From: Favolaschia claudopus
Lineage: Eukaryota > Basidiomycota > Agaricomycetes > Agaricales > Mycenaceae
Direction: 5' to 3'
NCBI GenBank assembly: GCA_037176885.1
Contig: JAWWNJ010000067.1
Coordinates: 682,001-746,000, forward strand
Length of the DNA stretch: 64,000 nt
The notes beneath the pieces are model-generated. The model did no database searches. It saw only the letters and a list, made by a program, of their open reading frames with translations, and had not been told where the DNA came from. Shown piece after piece: positions 1-11,693 of the stretch; the stretch's first letter is position 1; every line of letters begins with the position of its first letter. Both the position numbers and the translations under genes were made by a program.

Positions 1-774
1 TCGTTCATCACGAACAATGAACCGGCTTTGATTGAGCAGTGTGCCGGTGGAGGCGGAGGCTGCTTGAGTTTCTTGTCGTCAGCGCAGTACCAGACTGCCT
101 CCCCAATTCCATGGACAGTGATCTTTATTGGGTTATCAAAGGGCGAGCTGTGAGCCTGGAACATGGAAGTGTCGAAATATGAGCGAATGTAAGTTGAGGG
201 GATCGGGGCGCACACGCACTGGCAGTGGCTCTTCATTCGGTTCATTCTTCGAAGCCGAAATCGCAGGCTTGCTGGTGTTTAAGCGTGCGGAACTTCGCGT
301 TTGCATGGTCACCTCAGCAATTGTTTCGTCCTCAGCAACGGTTTCGTCGAAGTGGACGCTCAGCGACCTCAGACACGCATGCTTCAGAACTGGGCGCAAC
401 ATAATGAATAAGGCAGCATACCTCTTTCGTTTCGAGTTGGTTTTGGAGCTTTTGCGGCTCAAATTCCGAGAGGTCCGAGTCCGTAGTATAGACTTGGGAA
501 GTAGAGTTGCGTCGCTATGTGACGCCGAGGCCGCCCCATGGGATATCACAGCTGGGACACGTGGGGTGGAGGTGGGCGATGAAGACTCGGAAGAGGGGCG
601 ACCGTCACCGTCTTCAGCGTTGGCCACTGGCAAGTTTGGTGAAGGGATAGAGCTTGGAACACGAGACTCTGTTGGACCGGTGGCACTAGAGATAAACATA
701 GAGTAAGACGTTCCCTCCAGGGGAGCCGCCGGGGTAGTCGAAAGACGTGCAGATTGAGTGAACCAGAGCCACAT
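1..774 (-). CDS. Hypothetical protein, left copy of a duplicated host gene (partial, cut by window start)
   Basis: This is the first part of the gene that is complete at 55800-56736; the two match throughout by eye at an offset of 55,962. Exon 1 runs 774-220 (ATG codon 774-772), a 64-nt GT-AG intron 219-156 follows, and exon 2 starts at 155 and leaves the window. The N-terminal half is Ser/Pro-rich, with a basic Arg/Lys stretch before an acidic segment (FDETVAEDET). I recognise no domain. The copy differs from the right one in having a 574-bp element inserted about 170 bp upstream of its ATG. Whether this copy is intact cannot be judged because its 3' end lies outside the window. Confidence 0.5.
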
Positions 775-946
775 GAGGGGGTTTCAATGGTGCCACCATA
801 AAAACAGAGAACTGTTTTTATGATCCCCAGTTTCGCAAAAGCCATTGTAGTTGTGCCAAGCGGGCAAGATGCAAAGGGGTCGTTTCCCGCGATTGCAAGT
901 TTTACGTTGAAAGACACAAACCTTTGGAAGGGAAAGAGGCAAAGAG

Positions 947-1520
947 TGGTGGTCGGCAACGCTGCCAAAATTCGGTGATGGGAAAACCGGTATTGCCGCA
1001 TTTGGAAGGTACTTGCTACTCCTTGTACTCTTTTACTCAGAACACCTTTCTGTGAGTCTCAGAAAGTCAGATTTGTGTTTCGAGCACGATTAGAAGTCAT
1101 TTTAGTTCGTTTGGCGAAAAAAATTTGGGCCAAAATCGTGCCTTATTATGGAATCTGTGATATGCACAGTCGGACGGCCCTCCAAGATTTATTCCTCAGT
1201 GCAGCTTGTTGAATATTCAGACAACAGCTTTCAAAAATGTGATCTATTACTGTCAAGAAAATGATTGTTGCCGATTTTCCATATTCCCCCCAGTTCCTTA
1301 GATATGCACCGATGTTTGGTCAGAACCGCCAGGTTTGCATACTTGGGGGCCGAAATTCAAAAATCCGCAACAATCATTTCTTCACGACATGCCATGCGAC
1401 CATCTTCTACGGCCAAAATTTTCTCTCAATGTGCCTGCAGGATGAGGAAAACGGCCATACCACTGAATGTGCTGATGTCGGAGTTTGAAATTGGCGGAGC
1501 ATTGCCGACCACCACCTTTG
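947..1520. mobile_element. 574-bp MITE (non-autonomous DNA transposon) with 6-bp target duplication
   Basis: The ends are imperfect terminal inverted repeats. The left end starts TGGTGGTCGGCAA and the reverse complement of the right end reads TGGTGGTCGGCAA after a 6-nt CCTTTG tail. AAAGAG occurs on both sides (941-946 and 1521-1526). The allelic site near 56906-56911 has AAAGAG once and no insert, which accounts exactly for the 580-bp offset difference between the two blocks. An internal inverted pair (ATGATTGTTGC near 1261 and GCAACAATCAT near 1367) suggests a foldable interior. No transposase is encoded. The superfamily is unclear from the 6-bp duplication. Confidence 0.8.
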
Positions 1521-1692
1521 AAAGAGGCGATCGGACCTTGGCCGATCACACACAGCCCCCTCCAGCGCCGATCGGCGATCAGTGACTGCAGTCGTCCCTT
1601 TTTGGGCTCGATATTGATGGTGGTGTCCGACCGGCGACCACTCATTGAATTCTGCAAAGGAGCCTGAACTGCCACCCAGAGCTCCGTTCAGA

Positions 1693-2590
1693 ACTAAGGG
1701 TGTTCAATTCTAAACAGCTGGCGGCTTGCCAGCTAGCAAAACGGCCAGTTGATGGTTAGCGAAGCAAGCGAGAGTAAGCGACAAGTTAGCGCCGGCTAAG
1801 CGAGCGAGTCCAACTTTCAATATTGTTGACCGTTAGAGCCATCAACGGCGTCTACAGTGCTGCTGTTTGGAAACATAGAGCGTTATAGTTGCTACTTGAT
1901 GCACCTTGATTTTTTTTAACGGACATTAGCGCAAAAAAGCGGGGATATGCGATATGTAGATTCCGTGCATTGAACCGGGTCCGTGCGCCGCTTACGCTCG
2001 CTTACATTCGCTTAACATCAACCGACTGTTGGCTAGCTGGCAAATCGCCAGTCTCCTACCCAGCCTCACTTCCGAGTGTTGGGGAGTCACTGAGGGCGTA
2101 GATTCACTGTAAATTCACTATGTGTAATATTGATTGACAAATTTGATCTTATTACTCCCGAACTTCAAACCCCCAACACTCTCCAGGGAGGCTGGCATAA
2201 AACAACCGTAAACAACATAGCCACCTGCTTGAACAATTTATTTCGTTGGTCGGCTCGTCATCAACCTCGACCATAAAAAAACGGGGGAGAGCCTTGAAAT
2301 GTGCCTCTAAACTGCTTGGCACCTAGCACCTATTTTCTTGGGCCACAAGATTTCGACGACGAATATTTTTCCGAAATGTGGCTATGTTGTTTACGGTTGT
2401 TTTATGCCAGCCTCCCTGGAGAGTGTTGGGGGTTTGAAGTTCGGGAGTAATAAGATCAAATTTGTCAATCAATATTACACATAGTGAATTTACAGTGAAT
2501 CTACGCCCTCAGTGACTCCCCAACACTCGGAAGTGAGGCTGGGTAGGAGACTGGCAAATCGCCAGCAAACTGCAATTGAACACCCTTAGT
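1693..2590. mobile_element. Nested inverted-repeat element, outer MITE
   Basis: The outer ends are a perfect 17-bp inverted pair (ACTAAGGGTGTTCAATT at 1693-1709 and its complement at 2574-2590). They continue into a longer imperfect pair in which the segment around 1717-1780 pairs with about 1991-2040 and 2551-2565. TA lies at both borders (ACTA...TAGT), as in Tc1/mariner-type insertions, but this is only suggestive. No coding potential is seen. A second element (2052-2550) is inserted near its right end. The part from 1721 onward is included in the 5.5-kb tandem duplication; a complete copy lies at 57075-57972. Confidence 0.65.
2052..2550. mobile_element. 499-bp inner element with 173-bp perfect inverted arms
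   Basis: Arm 2052-2224 and arm 2378-2550 are complementary over 173 bp with no mismatch seen, around a 153-bp spacer. The flanks carry a direct copy of CTGGCAAATCGCCAG (2037-2051 and 2551-2565). Because that 15-mer is itself nearly palindromic, the true target duplication could be anything from AAATC (5 bp) to 15 bp. Removing the insert restores the outer element's right arm, which supports nesting. There is no ORF. A transcript would form a very long hairpin. Copies lie at 7555-8053 and 57434-57932. Confidence 0.75.
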
Positions 2591-2680
2591 AGGCCGTCCT
2601 AGAAATCACCCACCGGCACAGCCAGTTCAGATACGAATTCGGGCGCCTGGAGAGCGTATTGCAAGCATTAATTTCATTTT

Positions 2681-3706
2681 TTGTCCCTGATGATTGGAGA
2701 AACTGATTCAACATGTTCATTTCAGCATGTCCCAGGAATACCAGATCCCACACGCCAGCGGCATTTAGCGGAGGCTGCTGCCTCTGATGTTTCGGCGCCA
2801 TCAACACTGACTACGCCGCTCACATCGGTACAAAATTCGGACGCGCAACCTGCATCAAATCTTCTGAGCGGATTTTGTCTAAGGCGGAGGCCAATGTGGA
2901 GGTCTCTGCTGATGATAAATATGAGGGGCTTCTTAACGATGGAATCGGTTCAGATTTCGATGGAGGAGATGACTCGGACGAAGCAGACGAGGATGGTGCG
3001 GTTGAAGAAGAAGATCCGGCAGCCAGTGAACCTATTACAGATAGTGGAGGAAACAAATCTCTTCCCAAGCCGCGACGAACTGCGCGTCCGCTTTTTATTT
3101 TTTTTTATTTTTTTATTTTTATTTTTTTCCACCTGGCTTCAAAATCAATTCAATGTGAAGGTGAAGGAATCCGGCATTCGACTCAAAGATGGACTTCCCC
3201 CCTTGTACCGCGACCACCAATGCTTTTGGTTCCCTGAGACAGATCCCCTTTTCTCAATACGAAAATTTGATCAAGAGTTTGGGCCGCAGCAGCTGTACCG
3301 GGCGTCCTTTTTCTTGTGGGATCCCCAAGCATTGCTTCCTCACGGAATCCCTTGCCCACAATGTGGCCGCGCCCTTCATCGACATGGTCATATCCCTCGA
3401 CCACACCGTTGTGTTGATCTCGACCGTACATTCGTACTTTTTATATAATGCAATCTGCTACCGATATCGATGTTCCCATTGCATCAACCCACAGTCCAGA
3501 CTTAAACCTGTGACATTTCGCAGCTGGGACTCGCGCATTCTTGAGAAGCTCCTGTGGTCACTGTCTTCTCGATTTCCTGCGCGGTTGACATACCGCAGTG
3601 GGCTATCAGAAAGCCTGTTTATGGCCTTTGCTCTTCAAAGGCCTTGGGGTTTGCCCCCGGTCGGTGTGAGTCTGGCGGAGCGCCTCCTTCAAATGGCGGA
3701 ATTTGC
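2681..3706 (+). pseudogene. Decayed DUF6729-type (transposon-associated) ORF, copy 1
   Basis: An acidic Asp/Glu-rich stretch (2875-3060) is followed, in another frame, by a segment resembling the DUF6729 domain of agaricomycete repeat proteins: GLPPLYRDHQCFWFP, FFLWDPQALLP, a CPQC knuckle with RHGHI, CVDLD, then after a further frameshift YRYRCSHC, TFRSWDSRILE and RSGLSES. The family assignment is from memory. The frame changes near 2860, inside a T/A-rich tract (3090-3131) and at about 3446, where a TAA ends the first frame. The ORF runs straight into the tandem array at about 3706. The native start is not resolved. It is not expected to make a full protein. Confidence 0.55.
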
Positions 3707-6190
3707 ATGGAGAGTTTCAGGCACCAATTTGGGACACTCAGCATAGCGCGATCGGGTGTCTCCATGGAACCGTGCACTTGAATTTGCCTCGAAACCGCAT
3801 TCACAGCGGGATATTCTGCTTTCGACTGCGTGGGATGCTTTCCAGAGTGACTCTGTGGTAGGCTACAGCATCAGAGAAGTGTCAGGCAATGACCTGAGAC
3901 ACTTTGCATGGTGCCATCAGGTCCCTCCGTGGAACCGCGCACTGATCCAGCTCACTTTTGCCTCGAAACTGCCTTCACAGCCAAATATCCTGCCTTCGGT
4001 TGCGTGGGATGCTTTTAAGAGTAATTGTTTTGCGGGCTTGCACATCAGCTGAGTGTCAGGCAACGATTTAGAACACTTTGCAGCGCGCCATCAGGTCCCT
4101 CCGTTGAACCGCACACGCAATTTTGCCTCGAAACTGCCTTCACAGCGGAATATTCTGCTTTCGACTGCGTGGACTGCTTTCCAGGGTGACTTTGTTGTGC
4201 CCTACAGCATCAGCGCAGTGTGAGGCAACGATTCGAGACACTCAGCATAGCTCTATCGGGTGTCTCCATGGAACCGTGCACTCGAATTTGCCTCGAAACC
4301 ACATTCACAGCGGAATATTCTGCTTTCGACTGCGTGGGATGCTTTCCAGGGTGACTTTGTTGTGCCCTACAGCATCAGCAAAATGTCAGACAACAATTTG
4401 GGACACGTTGAGTGGCGCCATCAGGTCTGTCCGTGGAACCGCGCACTGATCCAGCTCGCTTTCGCCTCAAAACTGCCTTCACGGCCGAATATTCTGCTTT
4501 CGACTGCGTGGATTGCTTTCCAGGGTGACATTGTTGTGCCCTACAGCATCAGCAGGATGTCAGGCAACAATTTGGGACACTTTGCAAGATGCCATCAGGA
4601 CCCTCCGTGGAACCGCACACTGATCCAGCTCGCTTTCGCCTCGAAACTGCCTTCACGGCCGAATATTCTGCTTTCGGTTGCGTGGGATGCTGTCCAGAGT
4701 AATTGTTTTGCGGGCTTGACCATCAGCGGAGTGTTTGGCAACAATTTGGGACACTTTGCAAGATGCCATCAGGACCCTCCGTGGAACCGCGCACTGATCC
4801 AGCTCACTTTTGCCTCGAAACTGCCTTCACGGCCGAATATTCTGCTTTCGACTGCGTGGAATGCTTTCCAGAGTGACTTTGTTGTGCCCTACAGCATCAG
4901 CGCAGTGTGAGGCAACGATTCGAGACACTCAGCATAGCTCTATCGGGTGTCTCCATGGAACCGTGCACTCGAATTTGCCTCGAAACCACATTCACAGCGG
5001 AATATTCTGCTTTCGACTGCGTGGGATGCTTTCCAGGGTGACTTTGTTGTGCCCTACAGCATCAGCAAAATGTCAGACAACAATTTGGGACACGTTGCGT
5101 GGCGCCATCAGGTCTGTCCGTGGAACCGCGCACTGATCCAGCTCGCTTTCGCCTCAAAACTGCCTTCACGGCCGAATATTCTGCTTTCGACTGCGTGGAT
5201 TGCTTTCCAGGGTGACATTGTTGTGAGCTAGAGCATCGGCGGAGTGTCAGGCAACGATTTGGAACACTTTGCATTGCGCCATCAGGTCCCTCCGTCGAAC
5301 CGCACACTGCTCGAGCTCGCTTTTGCCTCGAAACTGCCTTCTGAGGCGAATAATCTGCTTTCGACTGCGTGGACTGCTTTCCAGGGTGACTTTGTTGTGC
5401 CCTACAGCATCAGCGGAGTGTCAGGCAACAATTTGGAACACTTTGCATGGCGCCATCAGGTCCCTCCGTTGAACCGCACACTGATCCAGCTTGCTTTCGC
5501 TTCGAAACTGCCTTCACAGCCGAATATTCTGCTTTCCACTGCGTGAGATGCTTTCCAGAGTGATTGTTTTGCGGGCTTGACCATCAGCGGAGTGTCTGGC
5601 AACAATTTGGGACACTTTGCAAGATGCCATCAGGACCCTCCGTGGAACCGCGCACTGATCCAGCTCGCTTTCGCCTCGAAACTGCCTTCACGGCCGAATA
5701 TTCTGCTTTCGGTTGCGTGAACTGCTTTGCAGGGTGACATTGTTGTGCCCTACAGCATCAGCAGAGTGTCAGGCAACAATTTGGGACACTTTGCAGAGCG
5801 CCATCAGGTCTGTCCGTGGAACCGCGCACTGATCCAGCTCGCTTTCGCCTCGAAACTGCCTTCACGGCCGAATAATCTGCTTTCGACTGCGTGGACTGCT
5901 TTCCAGGGTGACTTTGTTGTGAGCTAGAGCATCGGCGGAGTGTCAGGCAACAATTTGGGACACTTTGCAGAGCGCCATCAGGACCCTCCGTGGAACCGCG
6001 CACTGATCCAGCTCACTTTTGCCTCGAAACCGCCTTCTGAGCCGAATATTCTGCTTTCGGTTGCGTGGGATGCTTTCCAGAGTAATTTTTTTGCGGGCTT
6101 GACCATCAGCGGAGTGTTTGGCAACAATTTGGGACACTTTGCAAGATGCCATCAGGACCCTCCGTGGAACCGCGCACTGATCCAGCTCGC
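3706..6190 (+). repeat. 174/165-bp tandem repeat array A1
   Basis: About 14 full units plus partial ends. Taking the GGAACC motif as anchor, unit starts fall at 3766, 3931, 4105, 4270, 4435, 4609, 4783, 4957, 5122, 5296, 5470, 5644, 5818, 5992 and 6166, so spacings are 174 or 165 bp and nothing else. Both lengths are multiples of three, and one frame reads WNRALIQLAFASKLPS...LLSTAW...YSIS...HFA..HQ in every unit. Scattered stops come from single-base changes (for example GTGTCA to GTGTGA, and TGAGCTAGAGC). A 687-bp higher-order period is visible (4123-4560 versus 4810-5220). The array ends at TTGGTTGAACTACGG. Confidence 0.9.
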
Positions 6191-7223
6191 TTGGTTGAAC
6201 TACGGGAGACTCTTCCCAGAAATACTGCTCCAGACAGTGCTGTACGCACGCTCAGGTTAATATTATGCTGCTGAGCAAGAGCCAAGGAAGACCACAAAAA
6301 TACTTCACACCGATTCGAGTCTGGAAGATTCGACTTCCAGAGCTACAGACCAAGTCCGAGAATGCCGAGCCAGACGATTCGAGACTTCAGACGTGGAGAT
6401 ATAACAAATATGACTCTTACAAGTCTTCCAGTCTCGACTCCTTCAAACACTGGCAGTTCACAAATTGCTCGTGAAAACGAATTTATTTTTGAAAAATAGA
6501 AAGTTAGAATTCAAGAACAATCCTCCGCCGTTCACCCATTGTGACCCAACAGCCTGAACACACGAATGATGATGCCATGTTGTGCCTGGAGGATCGTTGT
6601 GGACGCCCTGCTGAAGATTGGCTGATGTATGCCCTGCATAGGATCAGCATACAGATTATTTTCTCTGAAATTTTCCCGTGTTAGTTCGGGGTTTCCCGTT
6701 GAGACGAACCTACGTAGTAGTACCGGCAGACCAAGGAGAAACAGCAAGGCAAGCGGTTTGGTTCGTTGGCCGATAGAATGCCGGTTGTAGATTTTTCAAC
6801 ATATATACAGACAATCAGCGAGACCGTAAACGTACCAAATCCCCCCCGCGCCAAGAGAAAGAATATTCAGACACAGATGTGAAGCAGCACAGACATGCAT
6901 CACCAGGCCACCGCTTACTGGGATTTTCTGTCTCGAAACCCGATCATAATTGCGATGATATACTTCAGCCCACAACACCGCCACGATAAGCCACGGGCTG
7001 GTCTTCGCAAGGGATGAGAGATTAATTCGAAGGCGTCGAACACAGAATCAAAATGAATACGCAGAATATCGGCACCAGAGAGATGTCAATCTCATGTCAG
7101 ATGCAGACAACAAGAAGTTGATCTCGCTGGAAGATCGAAGAGCAGGAGAACGCCTTTAGAGTTTACATAGCAGCCGCCGCAAAATATTTGACGAGAACCA
7201 CCAGTGCTGACATCATTTCAGGG
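6191..7223. repeat. 3' module following the array (copy 1), non-coding or unrecognised
   Basis: This stretch follows the array in copies 1 and 2 and at 60190-61222, and begins again after the last array at 63798. The array frame continues 22 codons into it and stops with TAA at about 6258. Short minus-strand ORFs (6532-6747, 6796-6984) are identical among copies, but nothing recognisable was found in them. A run of C (around 6841) and Gln-rich and Ser-rich readings are present. It ends in CATTTCAGGG, where copy 1 is joined to the second 5.5-kb unit. Confidence 0.5.
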
Positions 7224-7554
7224 GCGGCTTGCCAGCTAGCAAAACGGCCAGTTGATGGTTAGCGAAGCAAGCGAGAGTAAGCGACAAGTTAGCGCCGGCT
7301 AAGCGAGCGAGTCCAACTTTCAATATTGTTGACCGTTAGAGCCATCAACGGCGTCTACAGTGCTGCTGTTTGGAAACATAGAGCGTTATAGTTGCTACTT
7401 GATGCACCTTGATTTTTTTTAACGGACATTAGCGCAAAAAAGCGGGGATATGCGATATGTAGATTCCGTGCATTGAACCGGGTCCGTGCGCCGCTTACGC
7501 TCGCTTACATTCGCTTAACATCAACCGACTGTTGGCTAGCTGGCAAATCGCCAG

Positions 7555-8053
7555 TCTCCTACCCAGCCTCACTTCCGAGTGTTGGGGAGTCACTGAGGGC
7601 GTAGATTCACTGTAAATTCACTATGTGTAATATTGATTGACAAATTTGATCTTATTACTCCCGAACTTCAAACCCCCAACACTCTCCAGGGAGGCTGGCA
7701 TAAAACAACCGTAAACAACATAGCCACCTGCTTGAACAATTTATTTCGTTGGTCGGCTCGTCATCAACCTCGACCATAAAAAAACGGGGGAGAGCCTTGA
7801 AATGTGCCTCTAAACTGCTTGGCACCTAGCACCTATTTTCTTGGGCCACAAGATTTCGACGACGAATATTTTTCCGAAATGTGGCTATGTTGTTTACGGT
7901 TGTTTTATGCCAGCCTCCCTGGAGAGTGTTGGGGGTTTGAAGTTCGGGAGTAATAAGATCAAATTTGTCAATCAATATTACACATAGTGAATTTACAGTG
8001 AATCTACGCCCTCAGTGACTCCCCAACACTCGGAAGTGAGGCTGGGTAGGAGA
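7555..8053. mobile_element. 499-bp inverted-arm element, tandem copy 2
   Basis: Copy of 2052-2550 shifted by 5,503, with the same 173-bp arms and the same CTGGCAAATCGCCAG flanks. Confidence 0.7.
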
Positions 8054-8183
8054 CTGGCAAATCGCCAGCAAACTGCAATTGAACACCCTTAGTAGGCCGT
8101 CCTAGAAATCACCCACCGGCACAGCCAGTTCAGATACGAATTCGGGCGCCTGGAGAGCGTATTGCAAGCATTAATTTCATTTT

Positions 8184-9209
8184 TTGTCCCTGATGATTGG
8201 AGAAACTGATTCAACATGTTCATTTCAGCATGTCCCAGGAATACCAGATCCCACACGCCAGCGGCATTTAGCGGAGGCTGCTGCCTCTGATGTTTCGGCG
8301 CCATCAACACTGACTACGCCGCTCACATCGGTACAAAATTCGGACGCGCAACCTGCATCAAATCTTCTGAGCGGATTTTGTCTAAGGCGGAGGCCAATGT
8401 GGAGGTCTCTGCTGATGATAAATATGAGGGGCTTCTTAACGATGGAATCGGTTCAGATTTCGATGGAGGAGATGACTCGGACGAAGCAGACGAGGATGGT
8501 GCGGTTGAAGAAGAAGATCCGGCAGCCAGTGAACCTATTACAGATAGTGGAGGAAACAAATCTCTTCCCAAGCCGCGACGAACTGCGCGTCCGCTTTTTA
8601 TTTTTTTTTATTTTTTTATTTTTATTTTTTTCCACCTGGCTTCAAAATCAATTCAATGTGAAGGTGAAGGAATCCGGCATTCGACTCAAAGATGGACTTC
8701 CCCCCTTGTACCGCGACCACCAATGCTTTTGGTTCCCTGAGACAGATCCCCTTTTCTCAATACGAAAATTTGATCAAGAGTTTGGGCCGCAGCAGCTGTA
8801 CCGGGCGTCCTTTTTCTTGTGGGATCCCCAAGCATTGCTTCCTCACGGAATCCCTTGCCCACAATGTGGCCGCGCCCTTCATCGACATGGTCATATCCCT
8901 CGACCACACCGTTGTGTTGATCTCGACCGTACATTCGTACTTTTTATATAATGCAATCTGCTACCGATATCGATGTTCCCATTGCATCAACCCACAGTCC
9001 AGACTTAAACCTGTGACATTTCGCAGCTGGGACTCGCGCATTCTTGAGAAGCTCCTGTGGTCACTGTCTTCTCGATTTCCTGCGCGGTTGACATACCGCA
9101 GTGGGCTATCAGAAAGCCTGTTTATGGCCTTTGCTCTTCAAAGGCCTTGGGGTTTGCCCCCGGTCGGTGTGAGTCTGGCGGAGCGCCTCCTTCAAATGGC
9201 GGAATTTGC
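8184..9209 (+). pseudogene. Decayed DUF6729-type ORF, copy 2
   Basis: Copy of 2681-3706 at offset 5,503, carrying the same frame changes and the same T/A-rich tract, so the decay preceded the duplication. Confidence 0.55.
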
Positions 9210-11693
9210 ATGGAGAGTTTCAGGCACCAATTTGGGACACTCAGCATAGCGCGATCGGGTGTCTCCATGGAACCGTGCACTTGAATTTGCCTCGAAACCG
9301 CATTCACAGCGGGATATTCTGCTTTCGACTGCGTGGGATGCTTTCCAGAGTGACTCTGTGGTAGGCTACAGCATCAGAGAAGTGTCAGGCAATGACCTGA
9401 GACACTTTGCATGGTGCCATCAGGTCCCTCCGTGGAACCGCGCACTGATCCAGCTCACTTTTGCCTCGAAACTGCCTTCACAGCCAAATATCCTGCCTTC
9501 GGTTGCGTGGGATGCTTTTAAGAGTAATTGTTTTGCGGGCTTGCACATCAGCTGAGTGTCAGGCAACGATTTAGAACACTTTGCAGCGCGCCATCAGGTC
9601 CCTCCGTTGAACCGCACACGCAATTTTGCCTCGAAACTGCCTTCACAGCGGAATATTCTGCTTTCGACTGCGTGGACTGCTTTCCAGGGTGACTTTGTTG
9701 TGCCCTACAGCATCAGCGCAGTGTGAGGCAACGATTCGAGACACTCAGCATAGCTCTATCGGGTGTCTCCATGGAACCGTGCACTCGAATTTGCCTCGAA
9801 ACCACATTCACAGCGGAATATTCTGCTTTCGACTGCGTGGGATGCTTTCCAGGGTGACTTTGTTGTGCCCTACAGCATCAGCAAAATGTCAGACAACAAT
9901 TTGGGACACGTTGAGTGGCGCCATCAGGTCTGTCCGTGGAACCGCGCACTGATCCAGCTCGCTTTCGCCTCAAAACTGCCTTCACGGCCGAATATTCTGC
10001 TTTCGACTGCGTGGATTGCTTTCCAGGGTGACATTGTTGTGCCCTACAGCATCAGCAGGATGTCAGGCAACAATTTGGGACACTTTGCAAGATGCCATCA
10101 GGACCCTCCGTGGAACCGCACACTGATCCAGCTCGCTTTCGCCTCGAAACTGCCTTCACGGCCGAATATTCTGCTTTCGGTTGCGTGGGATGCTGTCCAG
10201 AGTAATTGTTTTGCGGGCTTGACCATCAGCGGAGTGTTTGGCAACAATTTGGGACACTTTGCAAGATGCCATCAGGACCCTCCGTGGAACCGCGCACTGA
10301 TCCAGCTCACTTTTGCCTCGAAACTGCCTTCACGGCCGAATATTCTGCTTTCGACTGCGTGGAATGCTTTCCAGAGTGACTTTGTTGTGCCCTACAGCAT
10401 CAGCGCAGTGTGAGGCAACGATTCGAGACACTCAGCATAGCTCTATCGGGTGTCTCCATGGAACCGTGCACTCGAATTTGCCTCGAAACCACATTCACAG
10501 CGGAATATTCTGCTTTCGACTGCGTGGGATGCTTTCCAGGGTGACTTTGTTGTGCCCTACAGCATCAGCAAAATGTCAGACAACAATTTGGGACACGTTG
10601 CGTGGCGCCATCAGGTCTGTCCGTGGAACCGCGCACTGATCCAGCTCGCTTTCGCCTCAAAACTGCCTTCACGGCCGAATATTCTGCTTTCGACTGCGTG
10701 GATTGCTTTCCAGGGTGACATTGTTGTGAGCTAGAGCATCGGCGGAGTGTCAGGCAACGATTTGGAACACTTTGCATTGCGCCATCAGGTCCCTCCGTCG
10801 AACCGCACACTGCTCGAGCTCGCTTTTGCCTCGAAACTGCCTTCTGAGGCGAATAATCTGCTTTCGACTGCGTGGACTGCTTTCCAGGGTGACTTTGTTG
10901 TGCCCTACAGCATCAGCGGAGTGTCAGGCAACAATTTGGAACACTTTGCATGGCGCCATCAGGTCCCTCCGTTGAACCGCACACTGATCCAGCTTGCTTT
11001 CGCTTCGAAACTGCCTTCACAGCCGAATATTCTGCTTTCCACTGCGTGAGATGCTTTCCAGAGTGATTGTTTTGCGGGCTTGACCATCAGCGGAGTGTCT
11101 GGCAACAATTTGGGACACTTTGCAAGATGCCATCAGGACCCTCCGTGGAACCGCGCACTGATCCAGCTCGCTTTCGCCTCGAAACTGCCTTCACGGCCGA
11201 ATATTCTGCTTTCGGTTGCGTGAACTGCTTTGCAGGGTGACATTGTTGTGCCCTACAGCATCAGCAGAGTGTCAGGCAACAATTTGGGACACTTTGCAGA
11301 GCGCCATCAGGTCTGTCCGTGGAACCGCGCACTGATCCAGCTCGCTTTCGCCTCGAAACTGCCTTCACGGCCGAATAATCTGCTTTCGACTGCGTGGACT
11401 GCTTTCCAGGGTGACTTTGTTGTGAGCTAGAGCATCGGCGGAGTGTCAGGCAACAATTTGGGACACTTTGCAGAGCGCCATCAGGACCCTCCGTGGAACC
11501 GCGCACTGATCCAGCTCACTTTTGCCTCGAAACCGCCTTCTGAGCCGAATATTCTGCTTTCGGTTGCGTGGGATGCTTTCCAGAGTAATTTTTTTGCGGG
11601 CTTGACCATCAGCGGAGTGTTTGGCAACAATTTGGGACACTTTGCAAGATGCCATCAGGACCCTCCGTGGAACCGCGCACTGATCCAGCTCGC
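9209..11693 (+). repeat. 174/165-bp tandem repeat array A2
   Basis: Copy of array A1 at offset 5,503, with the same unit order, the same 687-bp higher-order period and the same in-frame stops. No unit gained or lost relative to A1 was seen, although the array has expanded or contracted at the right-hand locus. Confidence 0.9.

Noticed and set aside
3706..6190. CRISPR array
   Set aside because: The repeats are contiguous 174/165-bp units without unique spacers, in eukaryotic DNA.
3756..6260. Many 60-216 codon ORFs on both strands within the arrays
   Set aside because: They are the same satellite read in different frames and are explained by the repeat itself.
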